Assembly (NCBI GenBank): GCA_036768485.1
Contig: JAVLUZ010000401.1
Coordinates: forward strand, 248,001-312,000
From: Mermis nigrescens
Lineage: Eukaryota > Nematoda > Enoplea > Mermithida > Mermithidae
DNA: 64,000 bases
Direction: 5' to 3'
Of the stretch, positions 62,821 to 64,000 are shown piece by piece. A model generated the notes under the pieces. That model did no database searches and was not told where the DNA came from. It worked only from the letters and a program-made list of their open reading frames with translations. Position 1 is the first letter of the stretch, and every line of letters begins with the position of its first letter. Both the position numbers and the translations under genes were made by a program.

Positions 62821-64000
62821 TAGCTGATGTTAGCAAAGCTGGCAAAGATGTTTTATATAGCTTCTCTGAAACATCAAAATACGGGTTGAACTCAATTATA
62901 GTCATTTATTATTCATATGAAGGTAGAAGGCATCTTAAATGTTGTACAGACATAGTAACGTATTGAACTGAAAATTTTGAAATTATTTGAGTGATTGTTT
63001 GAGCAAAATTAAGTTTTAAAATGCAGAAAATACTTGGTTGACTATAACTTTCGATTTCAACAAAAATTTTAGATGAATATATTTCCTTTTTACGCAAAAT
63101 AAATTATTCCATACGTTCTTCGCGTAAAATTTAGTTTTTGTGATGCAAAAGATATGTGGTTCTACGCCGCTTTTGACAGTCAATTAATATTTTCATCGAA
63201 AAATTGTAAAGGAATGAATCAAGTGGGTAAAACGTGGTGCTAGTTTTGGCCATGACCATGGCCAAGTCGGTAAAAGGTGGCACTGGCGCTGGCCTCGGCT
63301 GGGTAAAAGGTGGCGCTGGCGCTTTTGCCAACAGTAAACTGACAGTTTACAGTAATTGCAGATTAACTGAAGGTATTTAATCGCATCTCTCAGCTTGGGG
63401 ATAAAGCAGTTGAAACACAAACTGCCTTTAAATATGGGCATGAACTTCAAGAAATATTTAATTCCCATGAACTTCAATAAATATTTAATCTCTAAGCTTA
63501 GAGATGTGATCAAATTCTATCACTTAATCTGCTTGTTTTAGCTGCTTTCGTTTTATGTGACAGAAAACTTACTTACAATTACTGTATACTGTCAGTTCAC
63601 TGATGGCAAAAGCGCCAGCGCCTCCTTTTACCCAGCCGAGGCCAGCAACTTAATTTTACACAAAGAACGTATGGAATAATTTATTTTTCGTAAAAAGGAA
63701 CTATATTCAGCTAAAATTTTTGTTAAAATCGAAAGTTATAGTTAACAAAGTATTTTCTGCATTTTAAAAGTTAATTTTGCTCAAAAAATCACTCAAATAA
63801 TTTTAAAATTTTTGGTTAAATACGTTAGTATAGTCTGTACAACATTTAAGATGCCTTCTACCTTCATCTGAGTAATAAATAACTATAATTGAGTTCAACC
63901 CGTATTTTGATGCTTCCAGAGAAGCTATATAAAACATCTTTGCTAGCTTTGCTGACATCAGCTAGGGAAAATGGCTGGGGCTACCTTTTACTCACTTGGC
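62790..64000. repeat. Large imperfect inverted repeat continuing past the window edge
   Basis: The left arm (about 62790-63127) is the reverse complement of about 63651-63994, including CTAGCTGATGTTAGCAAAGC. An inner pair, 63304-63361 and 63575-63635, carries GGCGCTGGCGCTTTTGCC and its complement, with minisatellite units attached. The centre is near 63400-63470. A short direct duplication (CATGAACTTCAA, AAATATTTAAT) sits at 63427-63490. Confidence 0.8.

Noticed and set aside
1..64000. CRISPR array, bacterial operon or phage region.
   Set aside because: The repeats are dispersed with variable spacing and have target duplications. Genes are intron-split with no operon structure.
1..64000. tRNA or rRNA genes.
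   Set aside because: No cloverleaf with matching A and B box words or rRNA-like conserved stretch was noticed by eye. A covariance-model scan would settle it.

Overview
The window is nuclear DNA from a multicellular animal, most likely an invertebrate and possibly an arthropod. It is AT-rich, the genes are split into short exons with GT/AG borders, introns run to several kilobases, and both genes recognised are animal genes. Jockey-like LINE and mariner remnants support an invertebrate, but the species cannot be named from the sequence. Most of the six-frame ORFs are chance ORFs inside introns and repeats.

Two genes lie head to tail on the + strand. From about 2023 to 38538 is the 3' part of an AMBRA1 homologue. 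AMBRA1 is an autophagy and cell-cycle scaffold and a CUL4-DDB1 substrate receptor. Fifteen exons were assembled by matching phase at every junction, giving 889 residues and a stop codon. The N-terminal WD40 part must lie upstream of the window. From 43188 to about 60551 is a SAAL1 homologue. Ten exons give about 377 residues and all nine junctions keep phase. The last exon is the least certain. The two coding regions are about 4.65 kb apart.

Nearly everything else is transposon-derived, and the introns are built from it. There are at least a dozen families of short non-autonomous DNA elements. Many copies have 8-bp target-site duplications readable by eye, and several have hAT-type CAG/CTG tips. 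Two longer elements (28243-30844 and 55333-58629) share a GC-rich tip. The first is nested three levels deep. The second carries the C-terminus of a hAT-like transposase twice, in inverted orientation. There are also long hairpins: a mariner-derived palindrome of 1.1 kb (40355-41470), two elements with arms of about 175 bp (13976-14836, 43854-44934), two fold-back elements with short internal motifs (12013-13789, 56429-57751), and a minisatellite with a large inverted repeat at the right edge (62480-64000).

The most unusual signal is a short palindrome close to GGCGCGAAGCGCC. It recurs over twenty times, in element families that otherwise look unrelated. Insertions also crowd the splice sites of both genes. 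Family numbers used below (family 1, 2 and so on) are labels made for this window only.
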